NCBI GenBank assembly: GCA_007922195.1 | Contig: ML682005.1 | Location: 27,391,183-27,455,182, forward strand | Reading direction: 5' to 3' | From: Podocnemis expansa | Lineage: Eukaryota; Chordata; Testudines; Podocnemididae | DNA length: 64,000 nt | Shown: positions 34,613 to 46,870 of the stretch, in pieces | Position numbering within the stretch: position 1 is the first letter of the stretch | Layout of the letters: each line of letters starts with the position of its first letter | Notes under the pieces: model-generated | Told to the model about the DNA's origin: nothing | Databases searched by the model: none | What the model saw: only the letters and a program-made list of their open reading frames with translations | Program-made: the position numbers and the translations under genes

Positions 34613-35962
34613 ACGGGGGAGGTGCTGGAGTACTGGAAAAAAGCTAATATAGTGCCTATCTTCAAGAAAGAGAAAAAAGGAGGATCCGGGGAATTACAGA
34701 GCTGACAGCCTCACCTTAATCCCTGGAAAAATCATGGAGCAGGTTCTCAACAAATCCATCATGAAACCCTTGGAGGCAAAAAAAAAAAAAGAGTGATCAG
34801 GAACAGTCAGCATGGATTCACCAAGGGTAAATCATGCCTGACCAACCTCACCATGATTACATGACTGGATTTGTGGATGCAGAAAGATGTGATATACCTT
34901 GAATTTAGCAAGGCTTTTGATACTGTTTCCCACAGCATTTTTGTCGGCAAGTTAAGGAAGCATGGGTTGGATGTGTGGACTGTAAGGTGGATAGAGAACT
35001 GGCTAGATAAACAGTTTCAGTGAGTAGGAGTTAATGGCTCCATGTCTAGTTGGCAACCAGTAATGAGTGGTGTACCCCAGGGGTCAGTCCTGGGGCCAGT
35101 TCTGTCCAACATTTTCATTAATGATCTGGATGATGGGATAGATTGCACACTCAGTAAGTTTTCAGATGACACCAAGCTGGGGGGAACAGTAAACATGCTG
35201 GAGGGCAGGGACAGGATTCAGGGAGACCTTGAGAAATTGGAGCAGTAGGCCAAGAGAAATCTCACAAGGTTCAACAAGGACAAGTGCAAAGTTCTGCACT
35301 TGGATGGAAAAACCCCATGCACTGCTACAGACTGGGGAGCAATCAGCTAAGTAGCAACACTGTAGAAAAGGACCTGGGGGTCCTTGTGGATGGGAAGCTG
35401 GACAAGAGTCAGTGTGTGCTTGCTGCCAAAAAGGCCAATGGCATCAGAAGAAGTGTTGCAAGTAGATTGAGGGATGTGACTCTTCCCCTCTATTTGGCAC
35501 TGGAGAGGCTGCATCTGGAATACTGTGTCCAGTTTTGGGCTCCCTGCTACAAAAAGGACATGGACAAATTAGAAAGAGTCCACCCGAGGGCAACAAAAGT
35601 GATCAAGGGGCTGGAGCACAAGACCTATGAAGAAGGACTGAAGGAACTAGGTTTATTTAGCCTGCAGAAGAAAAAGACTTAGGGTGGGGCCAGGAGGGGA
35701 TTCAATAGCAACCTTCAACTACTTGAAGGGATGCTCCAAGGAGGAGGGAGCTCAGCTGTTCTCAGTAGTAACAGAGGACAGAACAAAGAGTAATGGTTTC
35801 AAGTTGCAGCTGGGGAGCTTGAGATTGGATATTAGAAGAAACTTTCTTCCTAGGAGAGTGGTAAAGCATTGGAATGGGCTACCTAGGGAAGTGGTGGAAT
35901 CTCTGTCTTTGGAGATATTGAAGGCTCAGTTAGACAAAACCCTGGCTGCAATAATTTAGTGA
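34613..35962 (+). pseudogene. CR1 ORF2 reverse transcriptase, frameshifted
   Basis: Landmarks include FTKGKSCLTNL- and EFSKAFDTVSH-like text in broken frames near 34820-34940, then [23 protein letters not shown] and the catalytic box FSDDTKLGG (about 35080-35185). After that come the C-terminal SRLRDVTLPLYLALERLHLEYCVQFWAP region and RRNFLPRRVVKHWNGLPREVVESLSLEIL up to a stop at 35957-35959. The RT box has Ser for the usual Ala before DD. A run of A at 34779-34791 contributes to frame loss. Confidence 0.88.
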
Positions 35963-36159
35963 GAGTGGTCCTGCTTTTTTGGAAAGGAAGTTGGACTAGA
36001 TGACCTCATGAGCTCCCTTCCAACCCTATGATTCTATGATTGCTCTGGGTGGGTCTGGTGTAAATTTCATGGCCCAACTTGTTGGTACCTAAGATATAAG
36101 AGATGAGACCTGACAGAAAGAAATATCTAAAAAGACATAAAAATACCAGTTCTTAACAA

Positions 36160-36174
36160 TTCCCTCCTTTTTGA
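36160..36174 (-). promoter_or_regulatory. ERV1 polypurine-tract-like sequence
   Basis: On the minus strand the sequence just upstream of the LTR reads AAAAAGGAGGGAAT, an uninterrupted purine tract ending one base before TG of the LTR. Reverse-transcribed elements use such a tract to prime plus-strand DNA. Confidence 0.6.
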
Positions 36175-36380
36175 TAAATCAAGCCCATAAGCTAGATGCA
36201 GTCAACACCTAAATACTTTAGGATATGTGATCTGCCTTAGAGTTGAGGGGGATGGGAAAGGGGGAAGGAGGGAAATGGGGAATAGAGGCAAAGTCAGATG
36301 CAGTAGCAAGATTTTGACGCATGTGCGTCTAATAATCAGAGTAAGAGAAGTTAGTAGCACAAACACAGAAATAGCAGCAG

Positions 36381-39108
36381 CTATCTGTCAATTAGTTCAC
36401 TAAGAAATAATATTAGAGATATCTTAGAAGTAGGATCATCCAGGTGACTTATGGTTTCATTGGAAAACAGAACCAGGGCACAGCCTTTACTGGTGTTGTC
36501 ACAAATGGTGGCAGATGCTAAAGCAGCAGCAAGGACCACTATGAATAGCAGCTCCTTGGCTAACTGGATCAGTGTATTGCCTAGATGCAAGTTGTCATAC
36601 CACCAGATGGGCCTTTGTCATTTCAGTGAACACACTGCCAAGTAAATGGAAACTGCAGTAAACAAGTCCTTAATTTGCAGACACATAGAAGAGCTCACTG
36701 GGCACTTCAACAATCTGTAGGTGTAGTAAGAGATAGTTGTAATGATATACCATAGGGTGACAGAGACCTGAACAGCAGTCTCAGCATTCATAAGAGGAAA
36801 AATATTATTTACAATGGGAAGGAAGGGGTTAGAGGAGGAAGAGTAAAGCAAGAACACACAGTATAATTTGTTGTTCCTGTACAGCAGTTCAATGCTGCCA
36901 TTAGCACAGTGCCTTCTTATCCTGTGCACACTAGCTATGTCCACACATACACGCTAATTTCAATTTAAGTTAAATCAAAGTAAGTTCATTCAAAATAAAA
37001 TCCTTTATTTGATTTAACTTAAATTGAATTAAAGCAAAAACACCAGACCAAAATAGCAAGTCCAGACACAGGACTTACTATTTCGATTCAGGACAGGGGC
37101 AGCATGGGAGGTGTGGCAACATGGCCCCCTTGCTGGGCCATGCCCCCACCCATTATACAGAAAAAGGAAGGCACCCTGGGAAGGAGAAGGGCAAGTGTTA
37201 AATCGAAATAACACATCTGAACAGCATTATTTTGAAACAACCATTTTGATTTAATGGCTATTTGGCTTTCTTCCTAGGTTTTACTATTTTTTTTAAAAAA
37301 AAGGTTAGTTGTTTCAAAATGATGGGGTGCATCATTTCAAAATAATGAAATGTTGTTTGGACATGCCATTTTTTAAATCGAAACAATGATTATATATACA
37401 TCCACATATATTTTATAAAATAAATCACAGACTAACATGCCACAAACATTGCCCTTGGACTGAGATTTGGCAATGCTGACTTTAGCATCTGAGGTTTTTT
37501 TCAGTGGTGGTGTGGAAATTTTCTATAGCAATCTTAACTGCAGTAAGGGCATATAACAATTCCATGTTGGTATGTTTGAGGGCCTGAGTGGCTTGACTTT
37601 CTCCCAAAGCATTACAAGATCTTTCAGTGACTGGGTTAGATGTATTTAGCACTGAATTAGATTAGCGCTTCTAAAGAAAACCCCAATAATTACCCAAAAT
37701 ACTATATTTTGTCATTTGGCTGCATGAGCGTGAATGGTGTACTAGTGCATTAGAATTTTAGCTGGCCCAGTAGCCATTGCAGGAAGGGTGGATGGTCTGA
37801 CCATATATTTTGTAGGGGCATTGCAAAATTAGATAAATCATATTTAATTTGGACAGAAAACATACGGACATCATGCAGGAATGTTTTGTTGGGGCCCACT
37901 TGAATGATACAATTTGGCAGGGTAGGGACAGGAGGTAGGTGTGGAATATCCACAGGTAGTTAACTTGTAACATTTTACATTAACACAATGTGAACATTTA
38001 ACTTGGTCTAAACAAGAATCTTGACAATATTGCCCCTCCATCCTGGGTTCCCACGACGGGTAGGGGGGTGGGGGGGAAATCGCTGTCCAACCTGCATTAA
38101 CAACTATTAGATTAACACTGCTTAACCAAGCCTCCACCCCATATGCAATGACACGGATATTGTCCCAACCCATTAGTGACCCCATACATGATAGGTTTTA
38201 ACTGATCCATCCGAGGCCCTGGAGACTAAAGATTTGTTTGCTCTAAGTTTTGTTTGCTCTTAACTGGGATAGACCAGATAATGGGGTATCTTGCTCTTTG
38301 TTCTGCATTTCTTAATTTTGCACTTTGGAAGAAAGGTTTGATTTGAGCACCTTTGCATCCTGCAATACTAAATTCCCATTTGCAGTGCCAGTTTGGCAAA
38401 AGGCATGGTAGGAGTCAGAGACTGCTTCCAGGTCAGGGTAACTGGATCAGGATTCTGGAGCTTGGATGTTCAAGGCAAGCTGATATCATGCTAGATCCTG
38501 TGTGTTCTGGTTTAGGGGGTCTGGCTTCTTTACCCTTTACCACAGCTTCTTGTAGGGAGTTGTACATACTGTCCAGCTTGTGAGACATGTATCACCAGTG
38601 GGTCCCAGGGGTATGCACCAGGTGGGATCACATAATGGGTCAGCAAGGGGAGCTGCATCCTTTTATGTAGCTCCAATACAGTTGTCTGTTGTGCGGCTGC
38701 AATAATTTCAATTTGACAGTCTGAGGAAAGGGTTCTGGAGTCCTGCGAGACCACATAACCCAGATCATGGGTAAAGCTACCTGTGTTTTTCAAGGATTGC
38801 CTTTTAAACTTGCTTCTGCCAAGGCTTGCAGTAACATCATGTTCAAGGCCTCAGAAGGTAGGTGCAGGAAGAGGACTGGTAGTCTGGATGGGTGGGCAGA
38901 GATAAGCAGGCACCACACAGGATAACTTGTCCTGGGCCCAGACAGAGGGTGACCTGGAACATAACTTCTGTGAAGGGTTAGAGGTATCCCAGGAGGCAGC
39001 CACAGAGATAGCAGTGATGACAGAAGAAAAAGGTTTATCTCTGTGGAGGGGGATAATGTGAGTCCACATGAGCTTATCAATAAATGTAACTACTCTGAGC
39101 CAAATCAA
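36381..39108 (-). pseudogene. Envelope-like remnant of ERV1
   Basis: Several minus-strand fragments lie in env position, upstream of the 3' LTR. The 37871-38185 fragment has many Cys in C-x2-C-like spacing, as in secreted surface proteins. The 36381-36590 fragment has a long hydrophobic run (LLFIVVLAAALASATI) preceded by a helical stretch, like a transmembrane anchor. The fragments are broken by stops and by the MITE at 36933-37366. Identification as env rests on position and these general properties; no fusion peptide or CKS-type motif was seen. Confidence 0.42.
36933..37366. mobile_element. AT-rich MITE inside ERV1
   Basis: GCTATGTCCACACAT at the left and TGTTTGGACATGCC at the right are inverted. 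The interior has TTAAATCAAA/TTTGATTTAA and TTTCAAAAT/ATTTTGAAA palindromes. The central part is GC-rich. No transposase. Confidence 0.62.
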
Positions 39109-39109
39109 G

Positions 39110-40786
39110 AGTGGCTACAAGCTCACAAAGGGCATCCATGCCTGGGATTGTACCCTCTACATTTTGGATTACATAAATACATTAAGTCCAGAAAAACAAA
39201 TCAGACTCCACAAGAACCGAGTGGCTCTTGTAAGCAGTGATGAATATATCTCACACACCTGAAATAGTGATGTGCTATTTAGTGGTGGGGAGGGAGAGGT
39301 TTGCGATGGAAACAGACACTCCTGTATTTACAAGAGTTGTGCATGGTTGACCCTTAGTCCATGCTTGTAAATATGATTTCAAGGGATTTACCTCTGTCTC
39401 CAGAGCACTGACAGGTAAGGGATGGGGGGGCTGGACCCTAGCAGGTCACAGAATTCAAACGCCTTGCCATTTCTTCCTAGCTCAGGTGGGAGAAGGGGTT
39501 AGCAGTTTGCTGTGACACCAGCTGAGGGCATCAATTGGGGCTGGTTACCTGCAGCTGCCTGGCTTGGGCATGAGGCTGCCCAGTGTCCAGTTTCTCTATA
39601 CTGGAAACATTAAGAAGCAGGGAAGAGGAGGGCAGTGGGAGCAGGGCCTGGGCCAGATTGAAAGTGCAGCAAAGTGCTGGGAGGGTTCAGTTGGCCACAG
39701 ACCCATCCCTGGTTAGTATTTGAAATATTATGCTGTCATATCCTTTGAGAGTATCCAAAGGACAGGTATGACAGGCCATTTTACTTTTCAGTGTTACCAC
39801 AGAAATACAAGCAGGCTGATGGCCTGTCTTGCCTCACATTTAGAAGCCCACCAGCAGATGGATCCTGAATCAGAGCCTGGGTTCACTCCCCAGTTAAGGG
39901 CTGTTTGCAGATAGGAGTTGAAACCTTTTCACATTTTCGAAATGTCCAGCTAGTCTTTTTGTGGGCTAAACACCATGATTAATCCCCAATTACTGGCTCC
40001 ATTACGCAGATTGTCTTGAAAAATTTCTTGAACTCAGCATTACAATTTCAGATTCAAATTTAATAGAAGCCCTATTGCCACAGGTGGCTTGCTTAATTTA
40101 GGTGTTGCTCTGGTGTTAGAGCCTGTTGGCTCTCTCCCAATTCTTTTATCTTTCCCTCATATTCACAGCACAGTACCACAAACCCTTTCTTTGTCTTCCC
40201 TTTCATCTGACCAGACCACCACCACAAACTTCCTTTCACACTTGAGTCATCTCTCCAACCCTTTTTTACCATAGCCTTTTGAACCTTCCCATACTTTCCT
40301 TTTAAATGCTGAATTATTTTTCCTGGGCAAGTCACCAGACATTGTTCCCAGCTTCCTCCAATTGAATTCAGGGAAACAAAACTCTACCGAGACACACACC
40401 TGGGTGCCCCCTGCTACCAAGGCATACAACTGGGCGCTCAGCGCTTGGTGCTGCAACCTCTGCCCTCTGAAGTCCCTGCAACCCAAAAAGCCCTACTGAG
40501 ACACACACCTGCATGCTCAGTTACTGATACACACATCTGAGTGCTCAGCAGCTGATGTTGCAGTCTCTGCCCTCTGTAGTCCCTGCAGTCCAAAAATGTG
40601 ACCAAAACACAACCCTATTCAGTCTGCTTATCTATGTGCCTTGTTAATGTTTCATTTTAAGAAAAAAGGAGTGTGAAGGGGGGATCCTGGGAAGCCCCAG
40701 AGCAAGGTGTGCACTAGAAGTGGTAAGCATAGAAGAACACACCTCTATGGTTGGTGGTGGAAGACTCTCCAAAGGTTCCTGATCAT
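39110..40786 (-). other. ERV1 interior, 5' part; possible gag remnant
   Basis: Minus-strand frames at 40093-40335 and 40247-40486 are Lys-rich, lie just after the primer-binding-like site, and include MSGDLPRKNNSAFKRKVW. Position and basic composition would suit the start of a retroviral gag, but no capsid or zinc-knuckle motif is visible. Two short direct repeats of the type GACACACACCTG.GTGC lie near 40390-40560. Confidence 0.35.
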
Positions 40787-40804
40787 ACCCTGCTCACTGT
40801 GCCA
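40787..40804 (-). promoter_or_regulatory. ERV1 primer-binding-site candidate
   Basis: On the minus strand the LTR end GCTTTACA is followed after AT by TGGCACAGTGAGCAGGGT. A TGG start complementary to tRNA CCA, 2 nt from the LTR, fits a primer-binding site. I cannot name the tRNA. Confidence 0.5.
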
Positions 40805-40806
40805 AT

Positions 40807-41330
40807 TGTAAAGCATGAAAGATTCTTTTCCCAAAATCAGGCAGCTTAGAAAATACTGAAGAGGTTTTTATTCAAGGTACCAAGAAGGAAGGCTGACTGG
40901 ATTCAGCTTCAAATTAGTAATGTAACAGTGGTCAAATATGCTTCTTTTTCAGTTACATAAACCATTTGAAATTCTTTACAAGTGCAGACTTTGTTCCACC
41001 TGGACAGAACAGAGGTGATAATGACAGATGCAGAATGTGAATTACATTAAAGACCTTATGACTACAATTTGGGTGGGGAATGGGATAGAGAAGAGAGTCC
41101 TTACAGGTAAGTAGGGTGTGTGCCAGAAAGCCTGGGGAATATATTGGTCCCGTCTAAGTCAGGGTTTCTCAAAAGGCAGCTGGCCACTGCCTTATTGATT
41201 GTTCATGGCATCATTGTTCTGGGTGGGTCTGGTGTGAGTTTCATGCCCCAACTTGCTGGTACCCAAGATATAAGAGACACGATTTGACAGGAAGAAATAT
41301 CTAAAAAGACAAAAATACTAGATCCTCACA
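40807..41330 (-). repeat. ERV1 5' LTR, intact
   Basis: On the minus strand it begins TGTGAGGATC and ends GCTTTACA, so it has TG...CA ends, 524 bp long. It aligns throughout with the three pieces of the interrupted 3' LTR. Confidence 0.72.
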
Positions 41331-41454
41331 GTTTGTTCTGTTCAGGCCCACTATTGTGGATTACTTTGTTAGGCCTTGGGACCACACCTATACACTTCTA
41401 CTTGTCTTTCCTATTTTAACCTTTTACTTTCTCCTACACATATATCAGATTGAT

Positions 41455-41585
41455 GAAGTGGGATGGAGCCCATGAAAGCTTATGCATCTGACAGAGAGGT
41501 TTGGAACCCACAAAAGCTTATGCCTGAAGAAATCTGTTAGTCTTTGAGGTGCCATAGAACTCTTTTTGCTTTTGCTGTAAAATCA
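41455..41585 (+). repeat. Interspersed repeat, same family as the foldback arms
   Basis: GATGAAGTGGGATGGAGCCCATGAAAGCTTATGC is followed by CTGTTAGTCTTTGAGGTGCCA. The arms at 32482-32660 carry the same phrases (GAAGTGGGATCTTCTCCCAC, AAAGCTCATGC, CTGTTAGCCTTCAAGTGCCA). This copy contains an internal duplication of CCCA(T/C)(G/A)AAAGCTTATGC. The family is frequent in turtle and crocodilian DNA; I do not assign a name. Confidence 0.65.
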
Positions 41586-41639
41586 ATAAAAACTAAAAAC
41601 CCACTGCCAGCACCAGTAGGCTGGAAAAGTTGATGGTTG

Positions 41640-42435
41640 GAGCTACAAAATGTTTGGACTAAAAATTCCTTAGATGCAGAAAAAGTAGAAATGGAAGTTA
41701 CTTTAGTGGGAGAGATTGCTTCCCTTATTAAGCACTAATTTCTGCAGAGAATTTATAGTGGGACATGCGGAAAAGGCAGGAACACTATGCATTGTTAGAA
41801 AGACCACAGTGGATCTAGACAGAAGAGGCAACTCAAACATGGGAAAGTAAAGGGTTAATGGAACTTCCTACCTAAGTGGATCAAAACAATGAGTTCCCAT
41901 ACATGTTATATCCTAGTATCAAAACTTTCTGGATTGTTACTATGATTATGCAGGATACTGAAGCAGGAGAAAGACCCATCACATATTACAGAGCCTTAAC
42001 AGCTCCAGAAAGCAAACTAGGAATTTTAGAGCAAATGACTCTAGCTATGTACTCGACATTGCAAAAAAAGCTCAGGCAATAATTGGAGCTGGGAGAGTCA
42101 TCATGCTTTGGGAAAGTTAATGTCAGGAAAATTTGTCAAAAGGACATGCAAGAGTGAATAAAGCCATTCTTTTGGTTTTTGCACTCATGACAGAAAATGT
42201 ACAGCTAGTCTCACTCAAGGAATCTGAACCAGCAGTGTGGTGGTTTACTCTTAACAGGTTCAGCTTACAGCTGTGAGCCGCAGGAGGATGTAAAAAGCCA
42301 TGCTGTATTTAAAGCTATCCAAACTGAGCAAGCAGAGGAAAAAAAAACCAAATCTGGTTTATAGATGGTAATTCATATTACAAATAAGGAAAGTGAGTTA
42401 TTGGGTTTGCAAGTGTGAGTATGGATAAACATATG
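41640..42435 (+). pseudogene. Foamy-like ERV pol: RT connection and RNase H start (ERV2)
   Basis: The frame at 41876-42082 contains ERPITYYRALTAPESKLGILEQMTLAMYSTLQK, the connection region of foamy-like/class III retroviral pol (pattern 'RP..Y.S.ALTAPE.KLGI.E...LA...'). Upstream, broken frames carry FIVGHA..-like text. Downstream, WFIDGNSYYK-GK-VIGFA with two stops is the start of RNase H with its first catalytic Asp. It is cut at 42435 by a hAT element. The copy is dead. Confidence 0.68.
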
Positions 42436-44364
42436 CAGGGCTGGCTCAAGGAGCCGTGGTGCCCCATGGTGGCTTTTGCTTTCACACCCCTGCTCTGGGC
42501 CTGAGGTGGGAACAGCCAGCCCAGGGGCTGGCCTCCATTCTCCTACTCCTCCCCTGGGCCCACTGTTCTGCCCTGTGGGAGGGGAGGGCCAGCCCAGAGG
42601 CAGGGTGAGAGAGTGGAGTCTGCCCCATGGGCTGACTCACTCCGCCCCTTGCATCTGATCAAGTTATGTGTATTGGATCTGAAACCAGTTAGTCAATTCT
42701 TTCAGGTCCCCAAGAGGTGATTTGTGGTAATGTCTACATCAATACTAACAGAGCAGTTTGCTGGCTGCTTTACATAAAGCAAATGCCTAGAAGGACAGAG
42801 GGGCTGCTACCCTGGGTTCTCTCAGCTAATGGAAATGTGGCTGAAAAAAGAAACAAACAGCAGAAGTGCTGCTTATATTGGGACTGTGTTTTACAAAAAT
42901 ATCTAGCAAACTGGAGATTACTGGCAGCTCCTCCCCAGACCCACTTGCTTCGTTCTAGTCCCACTCTCTTCTGGTGAGCTTTACACCACTTTGCCATTCC
43001 ACTCTGACTCCTGTTCCTCAATTTTAGCCCAACAATCAGAAAGAGAAAAGCATCAGATTCTTCTGTTTCCTATCTCGTGGGGCCCAGAAAAAAGTAAAGG
43101 TTACAGATAATTCTTTAGAAACAAAGAAAATCTTTGATTAAATAACTAAATTATAATTAAATATAACTAACAAAAAACCACACAAAAAGGCACATGGTTA
43201 AAAACAAAACCACTAGAAATAACAAACAAAAGCAGAAAATAGCTAAAGTAATCACTCATTTTATGTTAATGAAGGAACACAGGCACATTTAAAAGACAAC
43301 AAGGATTAGACAATCATAATACTAGGCAAAACAACTGTGTCCCTTATACCCATTCCTTCTTCCTTTAGATTTTTCTTCTTGGTGTTAATTAGACTGCCAG
43401 TTGATCTTTAGGGTCTAGGTGCCTCTTTCTAAGTGCTTTCACAGCACCCGGCCCAAACAGGACCCTCAATTTGATTTGGGCTGCTGGGTGCTATTTTATT
43501 GTATTACTCACACATGCAAAAACATTTATTTTGTGTTTAATTCCTCCATAGGGATCCATACACACTTATGGTGCTACAAAGATGATAGTATCCAGGTTGC
43601 CTGTCACACACACCAAGACCTTAGTTACTTCTTCCCTTACTATGTTTTATCTTCCACCTCAAAGGAAGCAACCCTCAGCAAAGATGATGCCCATGTTCAT
43701 GAGCAGCTCTGTATTTCTAGGACTTTGCTGTGCTTAACAGAATTTGTGGCCAGTAAGAAATAGCAAACCAGAAGAATATATGGAAATGTGGTTGGTCTAT
43801 AATAGTTCTTCTTTGGATTAAATGAGCTCAGTGTTTGCATGGATTGAGGAGAGAAGGGACCAGTCAACTGGTGTGGGCTGGGGTTATGCTGGCCATGGGG
43901 TGGTACACGTATGTGAGTATGACCTGTACATTTTTGTTACCATTCTCTGTTGCATTATCTGTGGGTGAAATCCTGATCCCATTTAAGTTAATGGCAAAAA
44001 CTGCAAACTGTGATGAATTAGAACTTGTATTGTCTGCAGGTTCCTTGTTAGCATACTTGACATTCACCCTTTTCTTCCTCTGTCTCACTAGAAGATCCTG
44101 ATGTTACCCAATAGAGTAGGTTTTGAAAACTAAAGTGATTTTAAAACAAAGCAAACAGTAATAAAGTACATAAGAAATACTCAGCCTTCACAGCTGATGC
44201 AGATTCTATCCACCTCTGGAATAAAAAGTCCTGGGGTGAAGGAGGCAGATCACTGAACATTTAGCATTTGAAAGATCTCAATTGCATTTCAAAACAGGGC
44301 CTGTGCCCCTAAGCTATGGCGCCCCAAGCCAGTGCCTCAGGGGCTTATTGGTAGAGCAGCCCTG
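42436..44364. mobile_element. hAT-type element, 1.9 kb, inserted in ERV2 RNase H
   Basis: It begins CAGGGCTGGCTCAAGG and ends GAGCAGCCCTG, inverted. The flanks AACATATG (42428-42435) and AACTTATG (44365-44372) match at 7 of 8. The interior has no recognisable transposase; the longest frame, 114 codons at 43419-43763, shows no hAT or BED motif. It splits the RNase H coding region of the host provirus exactly. Confidence 0.82.
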
Positions 44365-44760
44365 AACTTATGTAAATAGATCAATACTTTCAGTACCAAT
44401 TGGAAAAAAGGAGGATCCCAAGATGCAGAGGGCACTGTGGTAATACAGTTTTTGGAGGACAGGAAAGGCAAACAGAAATTATTAGAACAGACTCAGATTA
44501 TGTTTACAGAAGTATCACCATGTACCTGCCATGGTGGGCTTCTCAAAATTTTAAAGGCACAGATGTGTCTGAAATAAAGCACAGAGATGTTTGGTGAAAA
44601 TTGGAAAACTTGGCAAAAGAGTACACAAAAATTAGAACAATTAAAATAAAAGCCCACCAAAAGAAAAATGGATCATTGCAATGGGGAAATGATCAGGCTG
44701 ATAAACTTGCTAAAGAAGTTGCTTTAACTGGCAAAATTTGGTAAACGCTGCCTGTGGCTA
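44365..44760 (+). pseudogene. Foamy-like ERV RNase H, second part (ERV2)
   Basis: After the hAT insertion the frames give RTDSDYVYRSITMYLPWWASQNF, IKHRDVW and, after stops, IKIKAHQKKNGSLQWGNDQADKLAKE. The DSDYV box, the W...NF..T.....IKH.D.W block and the late H...GN..AD..A box (His and Asp of RNase H) are all in the right order for foamy-like or ERV-L-like RNase H. Two in-frame stops and a shift are visible. Confidence 0.72.
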
Positions 44761-46862
44761 TAACTACCCAAGCATAGGCAAAAAGAGAACTAGAATCACA
44801 AAAAGGGGTCAGGTAGTAGAACAGTTTTTACAAGCTTTACCAAAGAAAGCCGAACTGCTACAGCAGTGGATTGTACACTATCCCTCTAAACTGCAGGGCA
44901 TGTCAACAGAAAGAGAAAATAATTCCCTCTTGGCAAAGCCAGGTAAGAAATGGGTGATTTAAATACAGCAGCAATTACAACATCTGTCCAGGAATGAGAA
45001 AAGATCTGGATAGCAAATTAACAAACAAACAAAATAGGAGGCAACACATTGCAACAGTTACTGTATGATCGAAGAACAGGTCCCTATAATACTTAAATCA
45101 AAACCTAGACTGGTGCATGTAAGAATGGGAAAAGTAAGTTCAAGAGGAAAAAGTAGTGAAAACACACTTTTACTGGATTGGCAAATAAGAAAAAAATGGA
45201 ACTGTTCACAGAGCACATTAGAAGACAGGAGAGCTGCAACTCTATTGCAGAAGAAGAGCTATAAAAAAATTCAAGGTGAAATATTAAAAATTTAACATCT
45301 AAAATAAATGCAGTAACACACACAGTTGTCCAGAAACACTTAACTGCTGCAGGTAAAGGCACTTCTGCAGCTTATTTGTCATGCACACAGGAGCAATAGA
45401 TGCTGGGGGAACACCTTCCGGTTTCACAAGAGCATCTAAGAACCTCCACTCTCCCCTCAGAGCCACGATAAAATCCAGGAGTGCAGGTTCCTGATTTCTT
45501 TGGGTCACCCCCCTTCAGAGCTCAAACCTTCTTTCTTATATTTTTACATGCCAGTCGAGCTTATTACAGAAACCACCATTTTGAAAAAGATGAAGCGCCT
45601 AAGAACAGAACAGAACAGAACACAGACAAAGAAAAACCAGATAAAAAAAGAAGTTATTTTTTAACTCTTCAGGAATATAACAACTGGAGGTATGCCATCT
45701 GTCGTGAAGATATGATTAGCTAGCCAAAGAAATACAAACTGTGGAATCCTAACCGCTAATTGGCACCATTTGTTCGTAATAGTAAATTTGTTCTGTTTGT
45801 TGCCCTGTGCATTATGTTGTGTGCACCATGTGACTATTTTTGTTTTTGCAACAAAAGTCAATTTTATACTCTTTACTCTGAGTGGCACCACATTCTAATA
45901 TTAAAATTGGTCATAACCTTCTTAACCCCAATGTATTATTACAAACTTCAAAAAGGCCTTATTGATAAATGTACTTACACATTTTTGTCTCAATAAATAA
46001 TGCAATTGCAAACACTTCTTTTAGTAATCTTTTTTTTTTCCCCAGAGAAGAACAAGAATAAGGGAAAACAGTAATGCAAAAGTAATGATAACAAATCAGT
46101 TTCTGGTGTGGGTACTTATACTTTTATCTATACATCTGTGAAATATGGAAATATCATTATAAGAATTCTGTGGTGAAATGTATAATGATATATACTAGGT
46201 TTGGTAAAAAAAAAAAGGTGTTACAGCTAACCAAACAATTTCAACAGGTGTCGCCTGTGTTATGGAAGAGGTGGTTCCTATTGCATTACAAACAAACAGT
46301 TACTGAAAACAAAAGAAATGTAAAACAGACATTTAAAAGTGTAATTTTGTTGAGCTGTTTAAGGTTGCAGCCAAGAAACCAAAGACACCGGAAAATATCA
46401 TACCCTAAAGAAGCCACAAGATATCAATACACAGGGAAGAAACCCTAGGTATCAAGAAAAGGATCATGGAGTACTTTAAAAACAATGGACTGGTCTAGTA
46501 TACTTCTCATTAGACCACATGTGGACAATTAAGTTGGCAATTACCTAGAGCTGGACCAGATTGATCTGTCATTTAAATTACAGTTGGCTACTGCAAAAGT
46601 AATTCTTCTACTGTATTATTGTGCTGCCACCTCTCTTTTACAGTGTGCAAAGCTGTACTAAATTGTTTCATCAACCAACAAACCAATGGCAGCAAAGAAT
46701 ATAAAAGCAGACGAAAAGCAAAGTGGTTAATGAATGAACAAATGGACTAAGGAACAAAGTTACATGGTAACAAACAGTATCAAACTACCTGTTAGTCTTA
46801 GTCAATTTGGAGTTAGTAACAGTGCATCCTAACTAAGACATAGGTAATTCAAAACAATCTTG
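44761..46862 (+). other. Unassigned ERV2 interior
   Basis: In position this would be the RNase H/integrase junction, but I recognise no HHCC domain. Short frames with Lys/Gln-rich composition occur on the plus strand at 44738-45295. A run of T at 46030-46038 and a run of A at 46207-46216 mark low-complexity sites. Confidence 0.4.
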
Positions 46863-46870
46863 GTCTATAG

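Larger units (their letters stand above)
33158..36040 (+). mobile_element. CR1 LINE, 5'-truncated, 2.9 kb
   Basis: It contains most of ORF2: endonuclease then reverse transcriptase, followed by the short 3' region ending in CCTATGATTCTATGAT. ORF1 and the 5' region are missing. It sits in the ERV1 3' LTR, and the intact LTR at 40807-41330 gives the pre-insertion sequence (GGCATCA then TTGTTCTGGG). The reading frame has several shifts and stops. Many CR1 copies lack target duplications, and none is obvious here. Confidence 0.92.
32441..36158 (-). repeat. ERV1 3' LTR, interrupted by two insertions
   Basis: The pieces 32441-32481, about 32737-33157 and 36041-36158 align in order with 40807-41330. 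Shared phrases are AGATTCTTTTCCCAAAA, TTTTTATTCAAGGTACCAAG, GTGTGTGCCAGAAAGCCTGG and GGTGGGTCTGGTGT. Insertion points are exact to a few bases because the other LTR preserves the empty site. Confidence 0.75.
32441..41330 (-). mobile_element. Endogenous retrovirus, minus strand, pol lost (ERV1)
   Basis: Two long direct repeats bound a 4.6-kb interior. The repeat at 40807-41330 is intact; the one at 32441-36158 is split by a CR1 and a foldback retroposon. On the minus strand the intact repeat runs TGTGAGGATC...GCTTTACA, followed after 2 nt by a TGG-initial primer-binding-like site. The other repeat is preceded by a purine tract. Both fit a minus-strand provirus. The interior shows envelope-like remnants and possible gag, but no pol, so it is internally deleted. 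The outer flanks share a 12-mer, longer than the 4-6 bp usual for retroviruses. Confidence 0.66.

Noticed and set aside
42436..44364. Autonomous hAT transposon
   Set aside because: The ends and flanks are hAT-like, but no frame shows a transposase, BED finger or dimerisation motif.
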